DNA of 64,000 nt from Flavobacterium ustbae (GTDB taxonomy: Bacteria > Bacteroidota > Bacteroidia > Flavobacteriales > Flavobacteriaceae), in the NCBI RefSeq assembly GCF_003946915.1, contig NZ_RPOC01000002.1, forward strand, positions 346,915-410,914, read 5' to 3'. The notes under the pieces were generated by a model. It was not told the DNA's origin, searched no databases, and saw only the letters and a program-made list of their open reading frames with translations. Position numbers and translations under genes: made by a program. The stretch's first letter is position 1. Each line of letters begins with the position of its first letter. Below are positions 9,024 to 18,295 of the stretch, one piece after another.

Positions 9024-10208
9024 ATGAAAATACTTATTATAAACTCAGGAAGTTCTTCAATTAAATATCAATTAATGGTAATGCCAGAAAACGAAGTAAT
9101 TTGTTCTGGAATGATTGATAGAATTGGTTTAGAAACTTCAAATGTTACGTTTAAAACGGCAACTAATTCGTTTGAAGAAACAATTGCAATTTCTAACCAT
9201 AAAGTAGGTTTGCAGAAAGTAGCCAACATGCTTCTTGATGCTGAAAAAGGAGTTATTAAATCGACTTCAGAAATTACTGCTGTAGGCCATCGTGTGGTTC
9301 ACGGAGGAAGCGATTTTAGCGATACAGTGAAAATAGATGAGAAAGTAAAAGCAAAAATTAAACAACTTTTTGAACTCGCGCCTTTGCATAATCCTGCTAA
9401 TTTAGAAGGAATTAATGTTGCTGAGGAAATTTTTAGTTCGGCAGAGCAAATTGCTGTTTTTGATACTGCTTTCCATCAAAGTATGCCAGAAGTAGCTTAT
9501 AAATATGCTATTCCGAATTATCTTCTGACAGAAAATAAAGTGCGTGTTTATGGTTTTCACGGAACGAGTCATAAATATGTTTCTGAAAAAGCCATTAATT
9601 ATTTAAAAGATAATTCTAAAATAATTACCATTCACTTAGGAAATGGCTGTAGTATGGCCGCTGTAAAAGACGGAAAATGTATTGATACTACAATGGGATT
9701 CTCGCCTTCAAACGGTTTAATAATGGGAACCCGTGCAGGTGATATTGATCAGTCTGTTATTTTTTATATGATTAAAAATTTAGGATACACTCCAGATGAA
9801 GTAAATGCCGTTTTATTGAAACAAAGCGGTATGCTTGGCCTTACGGGTTATAGTGATTTGCGTGATATTGAAGCAGAAGCCCAAAAAGGAAATAAAGATT
9901 GTCAGTTGGCATTACAAATGAATGCTTACAGAATTAGAAAAACAATTGGTGCTTATGCGGCTGCTTTAAATGGATTAAATGCCATTATTTTTACTGCAGG
10001 AATTGGAGAAAATTCTTCTTTTATGCGTAATTTAATTTGTACCGATATGGATTATTTCGGAATTGAAATTGATGCTGAAAAGAATAAAATTCGTTCTAAA
10101 GAACTAAGAGAGATCAATTCAGAAAAATCTATTGTAAAAGTTTTGGTTATTCCTACAGATGAGGAATACGAAATTGCAAATCAGGTTTATCACTTATTAG
10201 AAAATTAA
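9024..10208 (+). CDS. ackA: acetate kinase
   Basis: A 394-residue kinase of the acetokinase/sugar kinase/Hsp70 superfamily. Visible motifs are LIINSGSSSIKYQ at the start, GHRVVHGG (substrate-binding Arg), FDTAFHQSMP with the catalytic Asp, GFHGTSHKYV, the phosphate loop HLGNGCSMAA, and TAGIGENSSF near the C-terminus. It converts acetyl phosphate and ADP to acetate and ATP, reversibly, in the cytoplasm. With pta just upstream it forms the usual two-gene acetate unit. Length is normal and no expected motif is missing. Confidence 0.97.
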   Translation: MKILIINSGSSSIKYQLMVMPENEVICSGMIDRIGLETSNVTFKTATNSFEETIAISNHKVGLQKVANMLLDAEKGVIKSTSEITAVGHRVVHGGSDFSDTVKIDEKVKAKIKQLFELAPLHNPANLEGINVAEEIFSSAEQIAVFDTAFHQSMPEVAYKYAIPNYLLTENKVRVYGFHGTSHKYVSEKAINYLKDNSKIITIHLGNGCSMAAVKDGKCIDTTMGFSPSNGLIMGTRAGDIDQSVIFYMIKNLGYTPDEVNAVLLKQSGMLGLTGYSDLRDIEAEAQKGNKDCQLALQMNAYRIRKTIGAYAAALNGLNAIIFTAGIGENSSFMRNLICTDMDYFGIEIDAEKNKIRSKELREINSEKSIVKVLVIPTDEEYEIANQVYHLLEN

Positions 10209-10233
10209 TTTCTTAAAAAAAAAGTTCAAACCA

Positions 10234-10659
10234 ATGGCAAAAATCATTGCGTTAGTATTATTTTCGATATTTCTTTTTCTGTCTCTAGTCCATTTTTATT
10301 GGGCTTTTGGAGGAAAATGTGGGACTCAAGGCGTTTATCCAACTTTGGATGCACAGACTCCGTCCAAGAATCCTGGAATAATCCCAACGCTTATTGTTGC
10401 CATTGGTTTGTTAGCTTTTGCATTTTTTTATTTAATCAGAGTCAAAATTATATTATTTAAATTGCCTTTTTGGATTGAAAAATATGGACTTTGGATTTTG
10501 ATGTCAATATTCATCTTAAGATCAATTGGAGATTTTAAATATCTTGGTTTTTTCAAAAGAATAAAAAAGACCAATTTCGGACAAAATGATACTAAATATT
10601 TTGTTCCATTATGTTTGATAATCAGTGTTATGACTTTTCTGATTATAATATTAAACTAA
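10234..10659 (+). CDS. DUF3995 family membrane protein
   Basis: A 141-residue protein with four predicted membrane helices. The first helix carries SLVHFYWAFGGKCG, and PTLDA follows, a pattern I associate with DUF3995. Function is unknown. It starts 25 bases after ackA on the same strand, so read-through from ackA is likely, but nothing links it to acetate metabolism. Confidence 0.8.
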   Translation: MAKIIALVLFSIFLFLSLVHFYWAFGGKCGTQGVYPTLDAQTPSKNPGIIPTLIVAIGLLAFAFFYLIRVKIILFKLPFWIEKYGLWILMSIFILRSIGDFKYLGFFKRIKKTNFGQNDTKYFVPLCLIISVMTFLIIILN

Positions 10660-10701
10660 ATTCCTTCTCGTTTTTTAAAGTAGAAATTAAATATTTGTAA
10701 G

Positions 10702-10709
10702 TATCTTTG
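10702..10709 (+). promoter_or_regulatory. -7 box upstream of the PUL regulator gene
   Basis: TATCTTTG matches TAnnTTTG exactly. Transcription would begin near 10716, which excludes the TTG at 10707 as the start codon and favours the TTG at 10728. No -33 TTG was found at the usual distance. Confidence 0.35.
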
Positions 10710-10727
10710 GATTTAAAAACGAATATC

Positions 10728-13472
10728 TTGAAATCGATACTTTTTAAATCAGTTTTCTTCTTTTTCATCGCTTTACAACTACAAGCACAAGAATTACTTC
10801 CCTTTGTCGAGAACTACAGCAAATCAGATTATCAGGGAGATAATCAGATATGGAATGTAGCGCAGGGAAATGACAATGCCATGTATTTTGCAAATAACCA
10901 TTATCTGTTGCGTTATGACGGAGTAAAATGGGAAAAATATACGCTTCCAAACAAAACTATCATCCGTTCTATTCTAATTGAGGGCGATAAAATCTACTCT
11001 GGATCTTACAAAGAGTTTGGTTATTGGTACCGAAAAGATGGAACGATGCACTATGTTTCTATCACCAAAAACCTCAGATTATTTGACGAAAAAGATAATG
11101 AAGAAATCTGGAAAATATTCCGGTTTAATGGTGCTCTTTATTTTCAGTCTTTTAACGATGTCTTTATTTACAACGAAAAAACAATTAAGAAAATCAAGTT
11201 TCCTTTTCTTATTTCGTATTGTTTTGGCGTAGACAATAATTTATACGTGGCTTCTGTTAAAGACGGAATATTTAAAATGAACGGTAAACATATTTCTAAT
11301 CCGAAAGGGTGGGATGTTTTGAAAAATACTGTTGTTCATGCCATAGAAAAATATCAGAATAAGACTTATATCTTCACACAGAAAAAAGGTGTTTTTATTT
11401 TAGAAAAAAACGGATTAAAAAGTTGGGATCATCCAATTAACGAAACTTTAAAATCGGCTACAGTTAATGTGGCAAAATTTATTAAAAACGAAAAACTGAT
11501 TATTGGAACTGGAAACCGAGGAATCTTAATTTTAGATTTAAAAACTAATTCCTATAGAAATATTGAGCGTGATAATGTTTTAATGAATAACTCCGTTTTA
11601 AGTTTAGGATTGGATAAGGAAAATGATTTGTGGGTTGGCTTAGATAACGGTATTGCGCATGTTGAGGTTAATTCTCCAATTTCATTCTTTTATGATAATT
11701 CTGGACTTTTAGGTTCTGTTTATGCTGTCGCTGCTCTTAACAAAGGTTATTTAATTGCTTCAAATCACGGAATTTTTGAATACAGCTCTGGAAAATTTAA
11801 TATGATACCCAATACGCAAGGGCAGGCTTGGAATATTTCTTCAATTGACGGAAAATATATTATTGGTCATAATGACGGTACTTTTTCATATGATAATAAT
11901 AATTTAAACAGGATTAATGGTGTCAGCGGTGGTTGGAACATGGCCAAAAGCAGCATAAACAACACCTATTTTCAGTCGACTTACAGTGGTATTTTGGTTT
12001 ACGATGATCCTTCCAACATGTCTAAGTATAAAATCGTAAAGGACTTAGCAAAACCAATAAAATATGTTGCTCAAAATAAAAAAAATGAAATCTGGGCAGC
12101 AGATAACTATCGAGGTTTGTATCGTGTTTTGCTAGACGATAACTATAATACGCTGAAAGTTGAAAATGTTACACAGCAGAGCAAAATAAAAAATGATTTT
12201 GGAATAAAAATTTTTGAATTTAGAAAGGAAATACTTTTTCTAATCAATAATTCTTGGTACACATACAATTCTATAGCTGGTAAATTGGAAGAAAATGAAT
12301 TGTTTAATGCAAGTTTTAAAAATGTCACAGATGTCGTTTCTATAGACGATGATCACTTTATGGTTTTGCAAGATGGAATTCTCTATCATATTTATGCGCA
12401 AGGAAGCAAGTTTGTGTGGAATATTATTCAGGAAAAATATTATAAAGGAAAACTGATTAATGAGAATCTAAGAATTTTCAAGAAAGACAATTATTATTTG
12501 TTTAATCTAGACGACGGATTTATTTCGCTTAAACTAGAATATGAAAACAAACAAAATTCGAAAGTAAAGATTGAAGCATTTAGTAATGAAGTTCTTGTTC
12601 CGACTGAAGAAAAAATAAAATTCAATACCGAATTAAAAATTAATGTCATTTCTGGAATTTATGGAGCTAGTAAGCCAAATTTATTTTACAAACTCGATAA
12701 AGAAAAAGAATTTATTCCGATTTCAGACGGATTGATCGTTTTGAACAATTTAAGCAGCGGATATCATAATGTTGAAATATTTAAACACGACGGAGCAACC
12801 TATGACAAAGTTTCATTGTATAAATTTAAAGTTGCAGAACCTTGGTATTTTTCTTTTTGGATGATTCTCTTATACCTTCTTGTAGTGGGAGCTATTTTAT
12901 TTTTCTATTATAAATGGAATAAACTCCGCTATATCCAAAAATTAAAATTGCAGGCTGAAGAATTAAAACATCAGAGAGAAATTCTCGAGATGGAACTTAA
13001 GAAAGAAAATGAACTTAATATTCAAGAATACGAAAAACACATTTTAGAATTAGAATTGCAGGCAAAATCTTCTGAAGTGGCTGGCAAATCGTTATCAATC
13101 GCAAAACAGACAGAAATGATTGATAAAATTCAAGGTATTTTGGAAACTGAAAAAGATTTCAGCAGACTTAAAAGCGAAATCAAGAAAGCGATCAAAATAA
13201 ATGAAGTAAATAAACATGAATGGGAAACATTTGAAACCAATTTGAACCAAATTCATAATGAGTTTATAATTAATCTCTCTAAAAAATACCCACACTTAAC
13301 CCCAAAAGATATAAAACTGTGTGTTTATCTTAAAATGAATCTTTCTTCTAAAGAAATTGCGCCTATGATGAATATTTCTTTTAGAGGCGTAGAACTGCAT
13401 AGATACCGTCTAAGAAAGAAGTTAAATCTCACCCAAGATGAAAATCTATCCAAGTTTTTATTAAGTCTATAA
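10728..13472 (+). CDS. membrane-tethered regulator: beta-propeller sensor, Y_Y_Y domain, coiled coil, LuxR-type HTH
   Basis: About 914 residues. The layout below is numbered from a possible TTG at 10707, seven codons earlier. A signal sequence (KSVFFFFIALQLQAQ) precedes about 600 residues of two-component-regulator propeller repeats, for example LSLGLDKENDLWVGLDNGIA. A Y_Y_Y/triple-tyrosine-like beta domain lies at about 640-710, one membrane helix at 714-736, a charged coiled coil at 737-840, and a C-terminal LuxR-like helix-turn-helix from about 860 (LSSKEIAPMMNISFRGVELHRYRLRKK). There is no histidine kinase or receiver domain, unlike classical hybrid two-component systems. The architecture says that a periplasmic ligand is sensed and transmitted to a DNA-binding domain held at the inner membrane. 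Its place directly upstream of susC makes it the likely regulator of that locus. Confidence 0.88.
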   Translation: MKSILFKSVFFFFIALQLQAQELLPFVENYSKSDYQGDNQIWNVAQGNDNAMYFANNHYLLRYDGVKWEKYTLPNKTIIRSILIEGDKIYSGSYKEFGYWYRKDGTMHYVSITKNLRLFDEKDNEEIWKIFRFNGALYFQSFNDVFIYNEKTIKKIKFPFLISYCFGVDNNLYVASVKDGIFKMNGKHISNPKGWDVLKNTVVHAIEKYQNKTYIFTQKKGVFILEKNGLKSWDHPINETLKSATVNVAKFIKNEKLIIGTGNRGILILDLKTNSYRNIERDNVLMNNSVLSLGLDKENDLWVGLDNGIAHVEVNSPISFFYDNSGLLGSVYAVAALNKGYLIASNHGIFEYSSGKFNMIPNTQGQAWNISSIDGKYIIGHNDGTFSYDNNNLNRINGVSGGWNMAKSSINNTYFQSTYSGILVYDDPSNMSKYKIVKDLAKPIKYVAQNKKNEIWAADNYRGLYRVLLDDNYNTLKVENVTQQSKIKNDFGIKIFEFRKEILFLINNSWYTYNSIAGKLEENELFNASFKNVTDVVSIDDDHFMVLQDGILYHIYAQGSKFVWNIIQEKYYKGKLINENLRIFKKDNYYLFNLDDGFISLKLEYENKQNSKVKIEAFSNEVLVPTEEKIKFNTELKINVISGIYGASKPNLFYKLDKEKEFIPISDGLIVLNNLSSGYHNVEIFKHDGATYDKVSLYKFKVAEPWYFSFWMILLYLLVVGAILFFYYKWNKLRYIQKLKLQAEELKHQREILEMELKKENELNIQEYEKHILELELQAKSSEVAGKSLSIAKQTEMIDKIQGILETEKDFSRLKSEIKKAIKINEVNKHEWETFETNLNQIHNEFIINLSKKYPHLTPKDIKLCVYLKMNLSSKEIAPMMNISFRGVELHRYRLRKKLNLTQDENLSKFLLSL

Positions 13473-13640
13473 GAATCGCTTTTATTTTTTACAGAATTTA
13501 TATTTTTCATTATCATTTTTTATATAATTACGATACATCATTACTACATCATAACGATGTGTTAAAGGATTTTTCTAAACATTTATGAGGCTGATAATCA
13601 TTATGCTAACGTTAAAATTTAACATAATGATGTAGCTATG

Positions 13641-13686
13641 TTGTAGTGGTTTTTGATGTACTACAACGTTGTAATTGCTTAATTTG
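13641..13686 (+). promoter_or_regulatory. putative susC promoter with operator-like inverted repeats
   Basis: A candidate -33 TTG (13653-13655), 23 bases, then TTAATTTG (13679-13686), seven of eight positions of the -7 consensus. It overlaps an inverted repeat TTGTAGT...ACTACAA (13641-13666) and a palindrome ACAACGTTGT (13663-13672). Further upstream, TACTACATCATAACGATGT (from about 13540) and TAACATAATGATGTAG (ending at 13635) are related in inverted orientation. These are candidate sites for the regulator encoded just upstream. Confidence 0.4.
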
Positions 13687-13716
13687 GCTCTACTAACTTA
13701 AACGATTACGTACTGT

Positions 13717-16700
13717 ATGAAAAATTTTATTTTTAGCTTTTTAGCACTCTTGCTGCTGCCATCTTATATGATGGGACAAGCGCAAGCAATTAAAGGAAAA
13801 GTAGTTGACAGTAATGGAATGGGAGTTCCAGGAGCAATAATCGCTTCAGCTGACGCTAGGGCAACTGCAGATGCAGATTTCGACGGAAACTTTACAATTA
13901 ACGCAAAACCTGGAGACATCTTAAAAGTTTCTATGCTAGGTTTTGATTCGGTTTCTGTTCCGGCTACTGCCGCACCAATGACTATTACTTTAAAAGAATC
14001 AGGCGACACTGCCTTAAAAGAAGTAGTTGTAATTGGGTACGGTACAAGAAAGAAAATTGATAATACTTCGGCGGTAAGCTCAATTAAGTCCGAAGAAATT
14101 ACCAAAATGAAAGTAATAAATGCTTCGCAAGCAATACAAGGTAAAGCTGCGGGTGTTCAAGTTGCTACTTCAGACGCGCCAGGTAGTACTCCGTCTATTG
14201 TGATTAGAGGGGTTGGTACCGCATTGGGAGGAAGAAATCCACTATATGTTGTGGATGGTATGCCTACTGACAACATTAACAATATCAACTCAAATGATAT
14301 TACTTCTTATGAAGTTTTAAAAGACGCTTCTGCTCTTGCCATCTATGGTACTAGAGGTGCGAATGGTGTTATCATGATTACTACTAAAACAGGTAAAGGA
14401 AAACTTACTGTAGATATTGAGAGTTATGCTGGTTTTAGATCACCTTTAAAGAAAGTAAGAATGGCAAATGCTGATCAATATATTCAGTATAATAATGCAG
14501 CTTTTATTAGCCAGTTTCCTAGCGGAAGATTTTCTGCAAACCAGCCATATAACACAAACTGGTTTGATGAGATAACGCAAACAGGCGTTTATACACAAAA
14601 CAATATATCTCTTTCTGGATCTTCAGAGAATATTAAATACTTCTTTAGTGTTGGTAATTACGAAGAAGAAGGTATCTTAAAAGGTACAGAATATGGTCGT
14701 ACTACTTTCAGAAGTAATAATGAGTACAAAATTTCTGAGAAACTTAAAATTAGCCAAAATTTTAGTGTTAGTTCTATCAAAAATAGACCACAACCAATGT
14801 CAGCATTTACATCGGCTTACAGACAATCTCCTTTAGTTCCAGTACGTTATGCTGACGGGAAATATGGTGTGCCATTTGTTTTAAATGGAGTTGTTGGCGA
14901 AACAGGAGATTCTTTTAACTCCGTTGGTAACCCTGTAGTTGCTTTAGATTATAATGATGAGGAGCAAAAAACTGTTATGATTCAAGGCGGATTGCGACTA
15001 GATTGGGATATAATGAAATCATTGAAATTTACGTCACAATTTAATGGAGAATATTTCACTTACAAGCAATACAACTTTGTAGATAATTTGGGCCTTTGGT
15101 TAGCGGCTGATCCATCAAGAGTTGAAGCTAGTTATGATAAAAAGAGTTTGAACACAAACACTTTAACAAGAAATACAGACGATTATTTCAACTGGAATTT
15201 ATCTAACTATTTTACTTACAATAAAGTTTTTGGAGAGATTCACGATGTCGAAGTTACTGCGGGTATTGAAGCAAACGTAATCGGTACTAGATCAAAAACT
15301 ACTGCATCTGTGAAAAATGTTAACCCAAATAGTAATTTCTGGGGACTTGATGGTGTTCTCTATGCACAAAATGGTGGTGTAACTAATTATACAGCTGTTA
15401 ATGACAACGAAGCTAGACTAGCATCTTATTTTGGTCGTGTTCAATATAAATTAATGGACAGATACTTATTGACAGGTACTGTAAGACGTGACGGATCTTC
15501 TAACTATTCGAGTGATTACCGTTGGGGAACATTCCCATCAGTTGGTCTTGGATGGATTGTAACTAAAGAAAACTTCTTGTCAGATATTAAAGGTTTAGAT
15601 TTATTAAAGCTTAGAGGTTCTTGGGGTAAATTAGGAAACCAAAAAGTGCCATTAAACATCCAGTCATTCACATCTGGAGTAGATTATAATGGTGGTTCTG
15701 GAACAACTATTAATTCGCAAATTGACCCTAGCTTAGGATGGGAAATTGTTGAAGAAGCTTCTGTAGGTTTAGATGTTGAGTTGTTTAATAGCAGACTGAA
15801 AGGATCATTTGATGTTTACAGTAAAAACACAAATAATGCAATTTTAAATGTTAAGCCATATTCAACTTCAGGAATCACTCTAGAATCTCCGACACATGTA
15901 GGAGAAGTAACTAATAAAGGTTACGAAATTGCTCTACGTTGGGATGATAAAATTACTGATAACTTAAGCTATTGGGTAGGCGGAAACTTCTCACATAACA
16001 AAAATGAATTAGCTAGTATGAAGAATGTTCGAATTGCAACAGTAAACGGCGGTTCATTAGGTAATGGTGAGACTACAAAAATTTTAGATAATACTTCAGT
16101 TGGTCATCCTCTTGGAAGTTTTTATATGTACGAATATGCGGGTGTTGATCCTGCCAATGGGAAAATGTTGTACTACAATGCGAATGGAGATAAAGTTCCT
16201 CAAGGTAGTTTAGATTTAGACAAAAACAGAGATAGAAAATATGTAGGATCAGTTTTACCTACCTCTACTTATGGAGTTACTCTAGGATTAAATTATAAGA
16301 ATATTGACTTCTCTGTAGATGGATACGGTACAGGAGGAGCGAAAGTGTATAACGGAAAAAAAGCACAACGTTTTTATGGAGAAAATGTAGAAACTTCTTT
16401 ATTAAATGACATGTGGACAACACCAGGTCAAGTAGCTTCAAATCCAGCTCCATTTAATCAGGTTCCAGTTGCGTCAACTTATTATTTAGAATCAGGAGAT
16501 TTCTTTAGAATTAATAATATCACTTTAGGATATAAACTTCCATTAAGAGAAGAAGGTTTTATTAATTATTGCAGAATTTATGTAAATGCTATGAATCCTT
16601 TTATTACTCAAAAATATTCAGGATTCTCACCTGAAGTTTTAGGAGATGGACAATTGGTTACAGGTACTCAGGGAGTTGAGTTAGATGCTTACCCAGCGTT

Positions 16701-16737
16701 AAAAACATTTGTAGTTGGTGCAAACTTAAAATTTTAA
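13717..16737 (+). CDS. SusC-like TonB-dependent outer membrane transporter
   Basis: A 1006-residue SusC-family protein. A signal peptide (MKNFIFSFLALLLLPSYMMG) is followed by a carboxypeptidase-like domain (KGKVVDSNGMGVPGA...), the TonB-box region EVVVIGYG, the plug domain (QAIQGKAAGVQV, NPLYVVDGMP, LKDASALAIYGTRGANGVI) and a beta-barrel ending in an aromatic-rich strand (FVVGANLKF). It carries oligosaccharides across the outer membrane using TonB energy, with the SusD lipoprotein as lid. susD starts four bases downstream. A 244-base upstream spacer with repeats separates it from the regulator. Confidence 0.96.
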   Translation: MKNFIFSFLALLLLPSYMMGQAQAIKGKVVDSNGMGVPGAIIASADARATADADFDGNFTINAKPGDILKVSMLGFDSVSVPATAAPMTITLKESGDTALKEVVVIGYGTRKKIDNTSAVSSIKSEEITKMKVINASQAIQGKAAGVQVATSDAPGSTPSIVIRGVGTALGGRNPLYVVDGMPTDNINNINSNDITSYEVLKDASALAIYGTRGANGVIMITTKTGKGKLTVDIESYAGFRSPLKKVRMANADQYIQYNNAAFISQFPSGRFSANQPYNTNWFDEITQTGVYTQNNISLSGSSENIKYFFSVGNYEEEGILKGTEYGRTTFRSNNEYKISEKLKISQNFSVSSIKNRPQPMSAFTSAYRQSPLVPVRYADGKYGVPFVLNGVVGETGDSFNSVGNPVVALDYNDEEQKTVMIQGGLRLDWDIMKSLKFTSQFNGEYFTYKQYNFVDNLGLWLAADPSRVEASYDKKSLNTNTLTRNTDDYFNWNLSNYFTYNKVFGEIHDVEVTAGIEANVIGTRSKTTASVKNVNPNSNFWGLDGVLYAQNGGVTNYTAVNDNEARLASYFGRVQYKLMDRYLLTGTVRRDGSSNYSSDYRWGTFPSVGLGWIVTKENFLSDIKGLDLLKLRGSWGKLGNQKVPLNIQSFTSGVDYNGGSGTTINSQIDPSLGWEIVEEASVGLDVELFNSRLKGSFDVYSKNTNNAILNVKPYSTSGITLESPTHVGEVTNKGYEIALRWDDKITDNLSYWVGGNFSHNKNELASMKNVRIATVNGGSLGNGETTKILDNTSVGHPLGSFYMYEYAGVDPANGKMLYYNANGDKVPQGSLDLDKNRDRKYVGSVLPTSTYGVTLGLNYKNIDFSVDGYGTGGAKVYNGKKAQRFYGENVETSLLNDMWTTPGQVASNPAPFNQVPVASTYYLESGDFFRINNITLGYKLPLREEGFINYCRIYVNAMNPFITQKYSGFSPEVLGDGQLVTGTQGVELDAYPALKTFVVGANLKF

Positions 16738-16741
16738 TATC

Positions 16742-18220
16742 ATGAAACGATTATATATATCACTTTTTATACTTTCTGGATTATTTGTATCTGGATGTTC
16801 GGATGAATTCTTAGAAGTAGATCAAACAAAAAATATACCCGCAGATCCTGCTTTAGTTGATAGCGATGCAGGTGCAACATCAATGGTTGATGCAATTTAC
16901 AATATATTTTTAAGTTGGGATATGTCTTCTTTTGCGTGGAATGGAGTTACTAGTATAATGACTGATGATGCAGACAAAGGATCAGATCCAGGAGATACTG
17001 GTACGGACAAAGATGTTTTGGATGCTTTGACTTTTAATGCTTCTACACCATCTTTTCAAAGCATCTGGAATTATAATTATGCAGGAATCAATAGAGCCAA
17101 TCAGGCATTAGCTATGTTTCCAAAGCTTACACAGGTTTCACCGGCATTAAAAACCAGATTAGAAGGAGAAGCGAAGTTTTTAAGAGCTTTTATGTACTTT
17201 ACTTTGCTTAAAGGATATGGAGGAGTGCCAATTGTAGATCGTTTACCAATTCCAGGAAATCAAAACGATATAGATATGCAGTTAATCCGTAAAAGTCCAG
17301 CTGAAGTTTATGCTTTTATCGAACAAGACTTAAATGAAGCTATAGAAAAATTACCATTAAAATCTTCTTACAGCGGAAGTGATGTAGCTCGTGCTTCTAA
17401 AGGAGCAGCATATGCACTGTTAGCGAAAGTTAATTTATATCAAAAAGACTGGCAGAAAGTAATTGACAACTGTGATAAGGTAACAGGTTACTCTTTAGTT
17501 TCAGATTATTCTTTACAATATAAAAAAGAAGGAGAGTTTGGTCCAGAATCAATTTTTGAAATCAATGGAATAGGAGGAACTGCTTCTCCAGGATTCGGAA
17601 TTGGAAATTATACAGTTTCTCAAGCACCAAGAGGTTCTGGAGGATGGGGATGGGGTTTCAACACACCTTCTCAAGGACTTGCTGACGCTTATGAAGCTGG
17701 AGATGTAAGAAGAGCTGCAACAATTATTTTTAGAGGTACTACATTATATGATGGTACAGTTGTAGCATCAACAGTATCTAACCCGATGTATAATTATAAA
17801 GCTTATTCGTCAGCGTTTTACAATCAAGAATTTACAGATACAAATCTTAGATATTTAAGATATGCAGAGGTAATCTTGATGAAAGCCGAGGCGTTAAACG
17901 AATTAGGACAAACTGCAGCTGCGATTCCTTTAATCAATCAAATTAGACATAGAGCAGGTCTTGGTGATACGCCATTTACTTCTCAAACTGATGTTAGAAA
18001 AGCGATCTATAAAGAAAGAAGATTAGAAATGGCTTTTGAACATGACAGATGGTTTGATCTTGTAAGAACAGGACAGGCAGAAGCAGCATTAAAAGCTGAT
18101 GTCAGTCCAACTTTCCCTAACGGAAAAACTTTTATAGTTGGTAAACACGAATTATATCCAATTCCGGCTACGGTTGTTCAAGAGTCAGGGGGAGTAACAG
18201 CTCAGAATCCTGGTTATTAA
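16742..18220 (+). CDS. SusD-like outer-membrane glycan-binding lipoprotein (RagB/SusD)
   Basis: A 492-residue lipoprotein with signal and lipobox LFVSGCSDEF, so it is acylated at Cys19. The TPR-rich SusD fold is recognisable from INRANQAL, GEAKFLRAFMYFTLLKGYGGVPIV, AYALLAKVNLYQKDW and the C-terminal ERRLEMAFEHDRWFDLVRTG motif. It binds the glycan at the cell surface and closes over the SusC barrel. The gap from susC is four bases, so the pair is co-transcribed. A hairpin without a T run lies 16 bases after its stop and may reduce read-through to the enzyme genes. Confidence 0.95.
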   Translation: MKRLYISLFILSGLFVSGCSDEFLEVDQTKNIPADPALVDSDAGATSMVDAIYNIFLSWDMSSFAWNGVTSIMTDDADKGSDPGDTGTDKDVLDALTFNASTPSFQSIWNYNYAGINRANQALAMFPKLTQVSPALKTRLEGEAKFLRAFMYFTLLKGYGGVPIVDRLPIPGNQNDIDMQLIRKSPAEVYAFIEQDLNEAIEKLPLKSSYSGSDVARASKGAAYALLAKVNLYQKDWQKVIDNCDKVTGYSLVSDYSLQYKKEGEFGPESIFEINGIGGTASPGFGIGNYTVSQAPRGSGGWGWGFNTPSQGLADAYEAGDVRRAATIIFRGTTLYDGTVVASTVSNPMYNYKAYSSAFYNQEFTDTNLRYLRYAEVILMKAEALNELGQTAAAIPLINQIRHRAGLGDTPFTSQTDVRKAIYKERRLEMAFEHDRWFDLVRTGQAEAALKADVSPTFPNGKTFIVGKHELYPIPATVVQESGGVTAQNPGY

Positions 18221-18235
18221 TCAAAATCTTAAAAA

Positions 18236-18267
18236 TCACTTCCCTCCAGAATTACTGGAGGAAGTGA
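18236..18267 (+). promoter_or_regulatory. hairpin between susD and the GH144 gene
   Basis: TCACTTCCCTCCAG, loop AATTA, CTGGAGGAAGTGA: a 13-bp stem with a single bulged C. No T run follows. It looks like an mRNA processing or stabilising structure that separates abundant susCD message from the enzyme genes, not a full terminator. Confidence 0.55.
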
Positions 18268-18295
18268 TTATTTACTAAAACCTTAATTTTTTATA

